Positions 51,664-59,803 of a DNA stretch of 64,000 nucleotides are shown here, in pieces; position 1 is the stretch's first letter, and every line of letters begins with the position of its first letter. This DNA comes from Lachnospiraceae bacterium (GTDB lineage Bacteria; Bacillota; Clostridia; Lachnospirales; Lachnospiraceae), in NCBI GenBank assembly GCA_013316825.1, contig WSLY01000002.1, forward strand, positions 155,378 to 219,377. The letters run 5' to 3'. Below the pieces are notes generated by a model, which saw only the letters and a program-made list of their open reading frames with translations, ran no database searches and had not been told where the DNA came from. Position numbers and translations under genes: made by a program.

Positions 51664-52534
51664 CTTTGTCCGTCCGGCTCCTTCCCTTAAAGATTTTGTA
51701 TCCTCTCTTTGTCTCTTCGCTGGCGCCCGGCTGTGCAATTCGCAGCATCTCCTTTAACTTGTCGCTGTCAAGGTTCCGCTCCAGTTCTCCTTTATAGGCA
51801 ACACTGATTTTTCCCGTTTCCTCCGAAACAATGACAGTAACGGCATCCGTCACCTCTGAAATCCCCAGACCTGCCCTATGACGGGTTCCCAGATTTTTAT
51901 CCAGATTCAAGTTGTCCGAAAGCGGCAGATAACAGGTTGCAGATGCCACTCTGTTTCCGCGTACAATAACAGCACCGTCATGCAGCGGTGTATTATGTTC
52001 AAATATATTGATTAGCAACTGACTGGTTACCAGACCGTCTACATCAATGCCTGTACGTTCAAAATCACCCAAGGGTGATTTGCACTCTATCACAATCAAC
52101 GCGCCGGTCTTTACCTTGCCCATTTCCACACATGCTTTCGCTATCTCATTGATGGTTCGCTCCGAAAAAGAACCTTCGCTCCGCTTGGTACCGGAAAACG
52201 GAAGCACATTGGAAATAATCTCTTTGTTGCCCAGTTCTTCCAACGCCTTCCTAAGCTCCGGCTGCATAACAATAATAAGCGCCGTCACCACATATCCCAG
52301 AATATTGCTGCCCAGCCAGAGTATTGTGTTCATGTGGAAATATGCCGCGACCAGCCAAAAAAACAAAATGAATGCCAGACCCTTAAGCAATGCCCAGGCT
52401 CTGGTATTCTTAATCCAGATTAGAATGTGGTAGATGAGAAAAGAAATAATTAAAATCTCAATCATACTCGCAAAATCCATATCCGGTATACGTCTTATCA
52501 TATTATCGATTAAATTTTGAAGCTGAAATCGCAT
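51626..52534 (-). CDS. cdaA: Membrane diadenylate cyclase (CdaA)
   Basis: 302 residues. Three N-terminal membrane helices (about 20-95) precede the DisA_N catalytic domain. The two diagnostic motifs are HDGAVIV (Asp186-Gly-Ala) and GTRHRAGLG (Arg218-His-Arg), which bind ATP and metal. It joins two ATP molecules into c-di-AMP, controlling potassium and osmolyte balance and wall homeostasis. The C-terminal tail after residue 270 is basic. It lies after an uncharacterised membrane protein gene and before cdaR and glmM. Confidence 0.96.
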   Translation of the reverse strand: MRFQLQNLIDNMIRRIPDMDFASMIEILIISFLIYHILIWIKNTRAWALLKGLAFILFFWLVAAYFHMNTILWLGSNILGYVVTALIIVMQPELRKALEELGNKEIISNVLPFSGTKRSEGSFSERTINEIAKACVEMGKVKTGALIVIECKSPLGDFERTGIDVDGLVTSQLLINIFEHNTPLHDGAVIVRGNRVASATCYLPLSDNLNLDKNLGTRHRAGLGISEVTDAVTVIVSEETGKISVAYKGELERNLDSDKLKEMLRIAQPGASEETKRGYKIFKGRSRTDKVENRKKNNKKIV

Positions 52535-52550
52535 ATGGAATTACCTGACC

Positions 52551-53678
52551 TTATGTCTCTTCAAATTCGCTTGCTGCAGTATCGCTGTTTATTCTTCTGG
52601 ATCCGGAACGGGGAGCCGTCTTTGGCGCCGCCTGCCTGCCCTGTGTCCTCTGCTGGCTTCTTCCAGCATTTCCTCTGGATGGCTGATGTGCCACGCTTCC
52701 CGAACGCGCGGAAACGCCCTGCGCAGTCCGCGCCGGATGAGAAGACTGTCCAAACTGTGTATTGATTCTTTTCACCGTCTTTTCAGGCGCTGCCACTGTC
52801 ATTTTGGGAACCGCCTTTACATAATAGTAATACTCGTCATCTTCAAACTGCACCTTTTCTGTTCTACTGTAATCTACACTAAAAGTAAAGAATTGCAGAA
52901 CCACGCATAAACCAAGAGAAATCAGCGAACTGAAAATCACGCCTATCACGGAGACATTGGTGTCATACATCAAATCTCCCAGCAGCAGAATCACGATATT
53001 CATAATTGTACCTGCTATCATGGCAATGGTCCACGAATGGTCCACAGAAAGTCTTCGGATAATATATACCAGAATCACGGTAAAGGCAAATGCCGCCACC
53101 GTAACCATCATTTCTTTATTGTCAATAATACCGTCGATTACCATTCGCAGCCTCGCCGTCGCCTCACTCACATCCAACGCCTTGATGGAGGGTGCACTGA
53201 CAGACACAAAACGGACCAGATGGTATACTACCACGCCGCAGCCCACGGAAACTGCCGAAGCGGGCGTGCCCAGAAGTCCCATGGCAACCGGCACGACGTA
53301 AGGTATCCGCAGACCAAAAAGCAGGGGCGTTATCAATACTACCAGCGAATCCTTCGGCGAAAACCGGAAAAACAGTAAAAACATAACAAGGAACAAGGCA
53401 AATCCCACTACCGCCGCCTCTATAGCAAGCGCATACAAGTGAAGCAGCACAAACAATGCCGAAAACAAAATAATGCAGCCTGTCGGCAAAAACGAGCACA
53501 ATAGTGACGCTATCAGCACAATCGCAATATTATTGATACGCGGCATGTAACCAAGCTGTTTGTTAATATTTAAGAGCGCTATCAGCGCCAGCAGAAATTT
53601 AAGCACCGGCACGATAAATACTTCATTTTTACTGTAAAATCTCCTTATCAGCTCTTTTATTTCCAATAAGTTTCTCAT
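52551..53678 (-). CDS. Uncharacterised membrane protein next to cdaA
   Basis: 375 residues. Eight or so hydrophobic helices fill residues 20-285, with HLVRFVSVSAPSIKALDVSEATARLRMVI-type loop between them; then an acidic patch (VQFEDDEYYYYVKAVP) and a long Ser/Arg/Gln/Pro-rich, probably disordered tail (about 305-375). I do not recognise a family with a known role. It ends 16 bases before the cdaA start, so it is expressed with it. Its place suggests a link to c-di-AMP or envelope control, but that is inference from position alone. Confidence 0.75.
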   Translation of the reverse strand: MRNLLEIKELIRRFYSKNEVFIVPVLKFLLALIALLNINKQLGYMPRINNIAIVLIASLLCSFLPTGCIILFSALFVLLHLYALAIEAAVVGFALFLVMFLLFFRFSPKDSLVVLITPLLFGLRIPYVVPVAMGLLGTPASAVSVGCGVVVYHLVRFVSVSAPSIKALDVSEATARLRMVIDGIIDNKEMMVTVAAFAFTVILVYIIRRLSVDHSWTIAMIAGTIMNIVILLLGDLMYDTNVSVIGVIFSSLISLGLCVVLQFFTFSVDYSRTEKVQFEDDEYYYYVKAVPKMTVAAPEKTVKRINTQFGQSSHPARTAQGVSARSGSVAHQPSRGNAGRSQQRTQGRQAAPKTAPRSGSRRINSDTAASEFEET

Positions 53679-53692
53679 AATATGCCTTTCAA

Positions 53693-54088
53693 CTAGTTTT
53701 TGTTTTTATCGTACAGGGAAGCCAGCTTTTTCAGATTGTTGTAATAATTCTTTAAGCTCTTCTTGGCTTTATTGTACCGATAGGCATAGACAATATAAGT
53801 CAATACTGCAAAGCTCACCACCATTATACCGTAAGACTTCAGGACGCCCTTTGCAAATTCAAACAAATCCATCTTATAAATCTCTGCCATAAAAACTTCA
53901 AAATCATAAAGAATATATAGCCCAAACAGAATAAAAAATGCAATCGTCGCATAGATAACGGACTTCACTACCTGCATTCCGATATAATCGCTGCGAAAAT
54001 ATCCTCCGATAGCGGCATTTTTCTTTCCTTCACCGGACTCATATGATGCGAGCTTCGTCATCAATATGATTCTTTCTTCATTTAACAT
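53693..54088 (-). CDS. Small two-helix membrane protein, unknown
   Basis: 131 residues. A soluble start (MLNEERIILMTKLASYESGEG) leads to two membrane helices at about 38-60 and 80-105 (VKSVIYATIAFFILFGLYIL and GIMVVSFAVLTYIVYAY), ending in a lysine-rich tail. No motif or family is recognisable. It lies between the yvyF-like gene and the 375-residue membrane protein with 14 to 18 bases on each side, so it is part of the same transcript. Confidence 0.72.
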   Translation of the reverse strand: MLNEERIILMTKLASYESGEGKKNAAIGGYFRSDYIGMQVVKSVIYATIAFFILFGLYILYDFEVFMAEIYKMDLFEFAKGVLKSYGIMVVSFAVLTYIVYAYRYNKAKKSLKNYYNNLKKLASLYDKNKN

Positions 54089-54106
54089 ATCTCTACCCTT
54101 CTTTTC

Positions 54107-54520
54107 CTAGTGATTTAAGAAGCGCATTTTGTCGCCGCCTTTATCCTTTTTGGGTTCCTCCAAAGGCTCCTGCTTCCTTGCGGGGTGAATGGCATCACTT
54201 AATCCCTTGGTAAGGTCTCTGCGGCATTTTTCACAGAAGCGTCCGCTGGCAATAGGCGTACCGCAGGTTTCGCACTGCAAAATCATGCCGGACTCTGCCG
54301 TCAGCTCCAGACGTTCTTCTCGAAGCCACTGGCGAATCTGCGAAATCTCAACCTCGCATTCTTCTGCAACCCTGTTTACGGTCACACCGGGATTCTTCCT
54401 GACATACTCTTTTACCCTCTGAAAATCTTCTTCCAGACGTTCCTGACATAAAGGGCAAATTCTCTGTCCCGCCACGTAATTGTATAACCTTCCGCATTTT
54501 CTGCAATTCCGAACATTCAT
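54107..54520 (-). CDS. yvyF: YvyF-type flagellar-region protein with zinc-binding motifs
   Basis: 137 residues. Two CxxC pairs at the N-terminus (NCRKCGRLYN and RICPLCQERL) and two more at the C-terminus (LQCETCGTPI and FCEKCRRDL) surround a helix-turn-helix-like middle (GVTVNRVAEECEVEISQIRQWL). This is the layout of the TIGR03826/YvyF family found beside flgM and comF genes in Firmicutes. The ATG at 54520 has AAGGAGG upstream. Here comF is directly before it, as in Bacillus subtilis, but flgM and the hook-associated genes do not follow. Role unproven; a regulatory link to motility has been suggested by context in other species. Confidence 0.88.
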   Translation of the reverse strand: MNVRNCRKCGRLYNYVAGQRICPLCQERLEEDFQRVKEYVRKNPGVTVNRVAEECEVEISQIRQWLREERLELTAESGMILQCETCGTPIASGRFCEKCRRDLTKGLSDAIHPARKQEPLEEPKKDKGGDKMRFLNH

Positions 54521-54530
54521 AGCGACCTCC

Positions 54531-55271
54531 TTATCCTCTGTTTCCCACAGCAAGGGCAACAAAATAAACCTTCTTCACGCCAGTCTGCAAAAAAACCTCT
54601 GCCAGTGCATCGATTGTGCTGCCGGTCGTGTAAATATCATCGATAATTATAATCGTACTTAATTTTACATCATTTTCAATCATTTTGAAAGCCCTTTTCA
54701 AATTATTTTGTCTTTCCTGCGCATTTAATTCTTTTTGCGGAAGTGTGTCCCTGACCCTGACTGCCAGATGCGGGTATACGGGTATTCCCATTTCCTCCCC
54801 TATGACCTCGGCAAGAAGCTGCGCCTGATTATATCCCCGCCTGCTAAGGCGTTTCCTGCTCAAAGGCACCGGTATCAGCGCATCCGGAGCCGCTTTCCGA
54901 ATAAATTTCTCAAGGCAGCCTGCTATTTCTCTTCCAAAGAAACGTGCATATTCCCGCCTCCCGCCATATTTGAAACGATATATGGATGCCGCGGCGCTCT
55001 CATACTCATACAGCGCCCGCCCCCTGATATATTTGTGAGGCTTGCCCGCACAGTCATTACAATATTGACTGCTCTCTGCGGACAACGGTTTTCCACAGGA
55101 AAGGCAGAAGGGTTCCGTAACGGTCTTAAACCCGTTTCTGCAGCCTGTGCAGATAAGCCCTTCTTTTCTTTTTACTACCCCGTCGCAGACCGGGCACCTT
55201 GTGGGGAACAAAAGCAGCGCCGCTTCTTTTGCTGTTTTTGTTATCTTTGCCGCCAAATAATTCCTTTTCAT
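54531..55271 (-). CDS. comF: ComF family phosphoribosyltransferase-like protein
   Basis: 246 residues. A zinc-ribbon start (LFPTRCPVCDGVVKR and LICTGC, then PFCLSCGKPL and YCNDCAG) is followed by the phosphoribosyltransferase domain, with IIIIDDIYTTGSTIDALAEVF as the PRPP-binding loop. ComFC is needed for DNA uptake in naturally competent Firmicutes. The ATG at 55271 has GGAAAG eight bases before it; a GTG six codons upstream is an alternative. It follows recD2 by 50 bases. No other competence genes are in the window, so it does not prove competence. Confidence 0.92.
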   Translation of the reverse strand: MKRNYLAAKITKTAKEAALLLFPTRCPVCDGVVKRKEGLICTGCRNGFKTVTEPFCLSCGKPLSAESSQYCNDCAGKPHKYIRGRALYEYESAAASIYRFKYGGRREYARFFGREIAGCLEKFIRKAAPDALIPVPLSRKRLSRRGYNQAQLLAEVIGEEMGIPVYPHLAVRVRDTLPQKELNAQERQNNLKRAFKMIENDVKLSTIIIIDDIYTTGSTIDALAEVFLQTGVKKVYFVALAVGNRG

Positions 55272-55321
55272 ACGATACGCTTTCCGCACATACAGCCTTC
55301 TTTTTGCACGCTTTCCCCTCT

Positions 55322-57598
55322 TTAACCGACGCAGCCTTCTTCTCCTTTTGCTGCGGTTGCCAGTTCCTGTATGCGCTCTGCAAGCGCCGTGTAACGCCGG
55401 TTCACCTCCGCATTGCGTATCATGGCGTTTACCGTTTCGCTGCTTCCCAGAATCGTGACACAGGATTTGGCACGGGTTACACCCGTATAAAGCAGGTTTC
55501 TGTTAAACAGCATACGCGGTCCGCCCAAAAGCGGCATAATCACCGCCGCATACTCGCTCCCCTGCGATTTGTGTATTGTAATGGCATATGCAAGCTCCAG
55601 CTCCTCAATCTGGCTGAAAGGATAGACTACCCTTCTATGCTCGTCATATTCCACCACCATATTGCCCGCATATTCATTGATTGTCAGAATTCTTCCCATA
55701 TCTCCGTTAAAAATACCCAGTCCCTTATCTATGGGAATTCCATATTTACTGACAATTTCCCACTCCAGTTCATAATTATTCTTTATCTGCATGACCTTAT
55801 CGCCCTCTCTGAAAACCATGCTGCCAAAAGCATGTTCCTTCTTTTCCGGCGCAGGCGGATTGATATATTTCTGCAGAATCTGGTTCAGCGTTTCAACTCC
55901 CAGCCCTCCCTTCCGCATAGGCGTAAGTACTTGTATTTCAAAAGCATCCGCCCCTACATAGCGGGGAAGCTTTTCCGTAATGAGCTGCACCATGTGCTTG
56001 TATATCACATTTACATTATTTCTCTCCAGAAAAAAGAAATCCTTACTTTTATTATCCAGTTTTACCGCCTCACCGCTATTTATCCTGTGCGCATTGGTAA
56101 TAATATCACTTTCCTGCGCCTGCCTGAATATTTTCTTCAGCACCACCGTAGGAAATGCTTCTGCCGCCATAATATCCCGAAGCACCTGTCCCGGTCCCAC
56201 GGACGGAAGCTGATCCACATCTCCTACAAGTATCAGTCTCGTTCCCGGCATGACAGCCTTTAAAAGCGCCTGCAGCAGATTGATATCCACCATGGACATC
56301 TCATCAATAATAATCACATCTGTTTCCAGTGGATTGGCTTCATTTCTTTCAAAATGCACATTACGCCCCCCCGTCTCTGAAATTGCACCGTTCAGCTCCA
56401 GCATACGGTGTATGGTTCGCGCCTCATAGCCTGTCGCCTCCGTCATGCGTTTAGCGGCACGTCCGGTGGGTGCGGCAAGAAAAATATCCAGCCCTTCCGC
56501 CTCAAAATAGCGGATTATGGTGTTAATGGTGGTGGTCTTTCCTGTCCCCGGACCTCCTGACAGTATAAAAAGTCCATTTTTAACAGATTCCGTCACTGCC
56601 TTTTCCTGCAATTCCTCCAGTTCCAGCCCTTCTGCCACGGTAATTTCCCTGATTCGCTTCTTTATCTGTTCTTCCTGTACTGGCAAAAGCCCCCCTTCCC
56701 CCATGACAGGAAGGTTGAGCTGAGACAGCATACGGGCACAATTAAGCTCCGCGTAATAATAAGACGCTACAAAGGCTCTGACTTCATTGCCCTCTTCCGC
56801 TCTTTTCAAGATAATTTTTTTATCCATCGCCAAATTACCAAGCTGCGGTTCCATATATGCTTTTTCCACCCCAAGCAGCTCCTGTGCCCTGTCAAGCAGA
56901 ATATCCGTCGGCAAAAACAAGTGCCCCTCCTGTACCGCCTGTAATAAAACGTACAGGATACCGCTGCGGATACGGTAATCCGAATCCGTGTGAATCCCAA
57001 TTTTTGCAGCTATTTGGTCTGCAATTTTAAATCCAACCCCCTCTATATCCTCTGCCAGTCTGTAGGGGTTTTCCCGAAGTACGCCATAAAGCGCATTTTC
57101 ATACGTATTATATATTTTCACCGCAAGCGCATTGGATATACCAAATTGCTGCAAATAGATAAAAGCCTCCCGCATGTCCCGCTTTTCTTCCATCTGCGCG
57201 GAAATTTCCTGTGCAATGCGCTCGCTTATACCCCTTACCTCTGTCAGCCGCTCCGGTTCTTCCTCTATCACGCGAAAGGTATCCGCTCCAAACTGCCTCA
57301 CAATTCTTTTCGCAAGCGCCATGCCGACACCCTTAATTGCGCCGGATGCCAGATATCGTTCCATACCCGCCGCATCCTTCGGCATAACCGTCTTAAAAGC
57401 AGAAGCTTTAAACTGTGTTCCGTAAAGAGGATGTTCCGTGTATTCTCCCTCCGCCTGAATGGTATCTCCTTGACTTACACCCTTTAACATACCGACAAGA
57501 GCGCAGTCTCCTCCCTCTACGGTAAGCTCTAACACCGTATAGCCATTATCCGGATTTTGAAATATAATATGGTCTACAAACCCTTCAATTGTTTCCAT
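55322..57598 (-). CDS. recD2: ATP-dependent DNA helicase RecD2
   Basis: 758 residues. The N-terminal ~300 residues are the RecD2-specific region with helix-hairpin-helix repeats (IKGVGMALAKRIV, VRGISERIAQEI, IEGVGFKIADQIA). The helicase core follows: Walker A GGPGTGKTT at 348-356, Walker B IIIDEMSMVD near 433, GDVDQLPSVGPG, and motif VI YTGVTRAKSCVTI near the end. It is a 5'-3' superfamily 1B helicase of repair, working without RecBC. It begins the long minus-strand run to HPr. The upstream gap (57599-57762) contains an imperfect repeat. Confidence 0.96.
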   Translation of the reverse strand: METIEGFVDHIIFQNPDNGYTVLELTVEGGDCALVGMLKGVSQGDTIQAEGEYTEHPLYGTQFKASAFKTVMPKDAAGMERYLASGAIKGVGMALAKRIVRQFGADTFRVIEEEPERLTEVRGISERIAQEISAQMEEKRDMREAFIYLQQFGISNALAVKIYNTYENALYGVLRENPYRLAEDIEGVGFKIADQIAAKIGIHTDSDYRIRSGILYVLLQAVQEGHLFLPTDILLDRAQELLGVEKAYMEPQLGNLAMDKKIILKRAEEGNEVRAFVASYYYAELNCARMLSQLNLPVMGEGGLLPVQEEQIKKRIREITVAEGLELEELQEKAVTESVKNGLFILSGGPGTGKTTTINTIIRYFEAEGLDIFLAAPTGRAAKRMTEATGYEARTIHRMLELNGAISETGGRNVHFERNEANPLETDVIIIDEMSMVDINLLQALLKAVMPGTRLILVGDVDQLPSVGPGQVLRDIMAAEAFPTVVLKKIFRQAQESDIITNAHRINSGEAVKLDNKSKDFFFLERNNVNVIYKHMVQLITEKLPRYVGADAFEIQVLTPMRKGGLGVETLNQILQKYINPPAPEKKEHAFGSMVFREGDKVMQIKNNYELEWEIVSKYGIPIDKGLGIFNGDMGRILTINEYAGNMVVEYDEHRRVVYPFSQIEELELAYAITIHKSQGSEYAAVIMPLLGGPRMLFNRNLLYTGVTRAKSCVTILGSSETVNAMIRNAEVNRRYTALAERIQELATAAKGEEGCVG

Positions 57599-57623
57599 AC
57601 CTTCTCCCTGTGTATAAACAAAA

Positions 57624-57699
57624 GAGTCCTCGCTTCACAAGTCTTCTATTGTCCCGAACCATAGAATCCTCGTTCCGCAAGGCTTCTATGGCTGTGAAC
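57624..57699. repeat. Two imperfect 36-base direct repeats with a hairpin
   Basis: Copies at 57624-57659 and 57664-57699 share most of their bases, including TCCTCG, CAAG, CTTCTAT and GAAC, at a 40-base spacing. The second copy contains a 12-base inverted repeat (57659-57670 with 57680-57691, one mismatch). No T-run follows on either strand, so it is not a standard terminator. It lies just upstream of recD2. Confidence 0.6.
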
Positions 57700-57703
57700 A
57701 AGC

Positions 57704-57735
57704 GAAAAAAGACTGCCTCATAAGCAGTCTTTTAC
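57704..57735 (-). terminator. Rho-independent terminator of the mreB-flh-flgJ unit
   Basis: GACTGC at both arms (57711-57716 and 57724-57729, on opposite senses) with a seven-base loop, followed by TTTTTT on the minus strand. It lies about 30 bases past the stop of the flgJ-like gene and separates it from recD2. Confidence 0.9.
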
Positions 57736-57762
57736 TTCGATTCCATCATTTAAGAGATTTCC

Positions 57763-58110
57763 TTATAAGCCGTAATTCCGCTTCATCTGCTCAAACAGCA
57801 TCTGGGCTAGCCCCAGACTATTCTGCTCTGTCGATGTGCTGGCAATCTCCTGTACCATATTGTCCTTATAATAATCCATCAAATTTCCTGCATAACTGGA
57901 AGTCGTATCTGACTCAGGAATGGTTTTCATCATTTCCTTAAACATCTGCTCTAAAAAGTATGCCTCGAACTGCTTGCAGGCATCCATCAGCTCTGCATCG
58001 GTCGCTTTGGCATAATCTGTTTTAAGCTGTCCCTCCAATTTGGAAGATGACTGTGCAGCTTTTGCCGCGTACATATCAGCGTATGCTCCCGAAAGATTTC
58101 CAATATCCAT
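57763..58110 (-). CDS. flgJ: Flagellar rod-binding protein (FlgJ N-terminal domain type)
   Basis: 115 residues. LMDACKQFEAYFLEQMFKEMMKTIPES is the rod-binding motif of FlgJ N-terminal domains, with NLMDYYKDNMVQEIAS following. The muramidase domain of enterobacterial FlgJ is absent, as is usual in Firmicutes. It assists assembly of the flagellar rod through the wall. It is 49 bases after flhP and last before the terminator. Confidence 0.92.
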   Translation of the reverse strand: MDIGNLSGAYADMYAAKAAQSSSKLEGQLKTDYAKATDAELMDACKQFEAYFLEQMFKEMMKTIPESDTTSSYAGNLMDYYKDNMVQEIASTSTEQNSLGLAQMLFEQMKRNYGL

Positions 58111-58159
58111 ATCTGCCTCCTGTCCGCCGCTATCCGTCTATAACGGCTGGGGTATTATC

Positions 58160-58975
58160 TTAACCGCGCAGATTGTTTGCCTGCTGCAGCATCTCGTCCG
58201 AAGCAGTAATTGCTTTGGAATTGATTTCATATGCTCTCTGCGCCACAATCATATTTACCATTTCATCTACAATCTGTACATTCGAGCCTTCCAAAAAATT
58301 CTGCAGTACGGCACTCTTCTCCACCGTTGTGCTGGTCGCCTCGTTAATCGGCGCACCGCTTGCCGCCGACTGCTGATACAAGCTGCTGTCTTTTCTCTCT
58401 AAGCCCGCCGGATTGGTAAACTGATATAAACCAATCGTAATCCCCAGAGGGCGCGGGTTATTCTGTTCGTCGGGATAGCAGACAGAGCCGTCTGCCGTAA
58501 CGGTAATCTGCGTTGCATCGTATCGGTTGTCCAGTATAATGGGCCTGTTCTGCGTGTCGAGCACCGGATTGCCCTCGCTGTCTGCCAGCATAGTACCGTT
58601 GGTCGCAATCGTCCACTGGAAATTACCGTTGCGGGTATAATAAGTATTGCCATCCTCGCCGCGGACTGCAAAGAAACCCTTACCGCTGATGGCAAACGCC
58701 GTATTGCTGTCGTTAGAGAGCATGGGGCCGTTGGTAAACAATGTGTTGATTGCCGCATTTCGAACACCGAGACCTACCTGTGCGCCGGACGGTTTTCTCT
58801 CCCCGTTCGCCGACGTTGTCCTTGTCTGCAGATTCTGATACAGCAGAGATTTGAATTCATTCACCTGCGCCTTGTATCCCGTTGTATTTACATTAGAAAG
58901 ATTATTGGCAATGGTATCTACATTTGTCTGCTGTCCTATCATACCGGTTGCCGCTGTCCATAAACTACGTACCAT
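58160..58975 (-). CDS. flhP: Flagellar basal-body rod/hook protein, FlgG/FlhP type
   Basis: 271 residues. MVRSLWTAATGMIGQQTNVDTI followed by ANNLSNVNTTGYK is the N-terminal motif of axial proteins; FAISGKGFFAV and VYPDEQNN-type middle domain follow, and the C-terminus NFLEGSNVQIVDEMVNMI and RAYEINSKAI is the matching coiled coil. In Bacillus subtilis the order mbl-flhO-flhP has the same two genes, so this is FlhP, also annotated flgG. It forms the distal rod. It lies ten bases after flhO. Confidence 0.95.
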   Translation of the reverse strand: MVRSLWTAATGMIGQQTNVDTIANNLSNVNTTGYKAQVNEFKSLLYQNLQTRTTSANGERKPSGAQVGLGVRNAAINTLFTNGPMLSNDSNTAFAISGKGFFAVRGEDGNTYYTRNGNFQWTIATNGTMLADSEGNPVLDTQNRPIILDNRYDATQITVTADGSVCYPDEQNNPRPLGITIGLYQFTNPAGLERKDSSLYQQSAASGAPINEATSTTVEKSAVLQNFLEGSNVQIVDEMVNMIVAQRAYEINSKAITASDEMLQQANNLRG

Positions 58976-58985
58976 ACTATGCCTC

Positions 58986-59762
58986 CTACAATCTGCCTAA
59001 ATCATTGACTGCCGTATCCAGCGTTCTGTCATAGGTCTGTATAATCTTCTGATTACTCTCATACTGTCTGGTTATGCTAATCATGTTTACCATCTCCGAG
59101 ACAATCTGCACATTCGCCATCTCCAAAATACCGGACTGCACCTGTGCGGAAGAGTTGGTTATCCTTGCACCTTCTATTGGTTGGAAATAAGTCTCTCCAT
59201 AACGTTCCAGATAGTCATAATCTTCAAAATCCACCACCTGTATCTGTGCCACACGGACACCGTTCTGGTTAATGGTTCCGTCTTCCTGAATATCTGCATC
59301 CATAAGCGGATTGAGCTGAATCCTTCTGTTGTTGACGTCTAACACATAATCGCCGTCACTGTTTACCAGAAAACCTTCATTAGTCAGAGTGAAATTACCG
59401 GCACGGGTATATTTGGTAGAAGTTTCTCCCGCTTTATTGGTAAATTCAAGTGCAAAAAAACCGTCGCCTGAAAGCGCCAAATCAAAGGTATTATTGGTAA
59501 TTCTAAAAGATCCCTGCGTATAATCAATATAATTCTCGCCAATCTTGACGCCCGGTCTGTTAAAGCCGATTGCCTGCTCATTCCGCAATCCCACCGATGC
59601 ATCCTTTAGCTTTTTTGCCAGCACAGCGCTGAACGCCTGACTCGTCGTTCCTTCCTTTTTAAATCCCACCGTTGTCACATTGGCAAGATTGTTAGTCATA
59701 ACGTCCATTCGGTTCTGCTCATTCCGCAGCCCCGTATGTGCAGTGTACAATCCCTTTACCAT
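58986..59762 (-). CDS. flhO: Flagellar basal-body rod protein, FlgF/FlhO type
   Basis: 258 residues. MVKGLYTAHTGLRNEQNRMDVM and TNNLANVTTVGFKKEG form the axial-protein start; LALSGDGFFALEF and the C-terminal EMANVQIVSEMVNMISITRQYESNQ complete it. It is the first of the two rod genes after the mreB-like gene, in the same order as in Bacillus subtilis. It would be exported by the flagellar type III apparatus, none of whose genes are in the window. Close to FlgG paralogues, so the F/G label is positional. Confidence 0.94.
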   Translation of the reverse strand: MVKGLYTAHTGLRNEQNRMDVMTNNLANVTTVGFKKEGTTSQAFSAVLAKKLKDASVGLRNEQAIGFNRPGVKIGENYIDYTQGSFRITNNTFDLALSGDGFFALEFTNKAGETSTKYTRAGNFTLTNEGFLVNSDGDYVLDVNNRRIQLNPLMDADIQEDGTINQNGVRVAQIQVVDFEDYDYLERYGETYFQPIEGARITNSSAQVQSGILEMANVQIVSEMVNMISITRQYESNQKIIQTYDRTLDTAVNDLGRL

Positions 59763-59803
59763 AACTTTGCTTCCTCTCCGGCGCGCTTTCCTCTTCCTTA
59801 TCG

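Noticed and set aside
55199..56263. 354-residue plus-strand open frame opposite comF and recD2
   Set aside because: Antisense to two conserved genes, with no recognisable domain.
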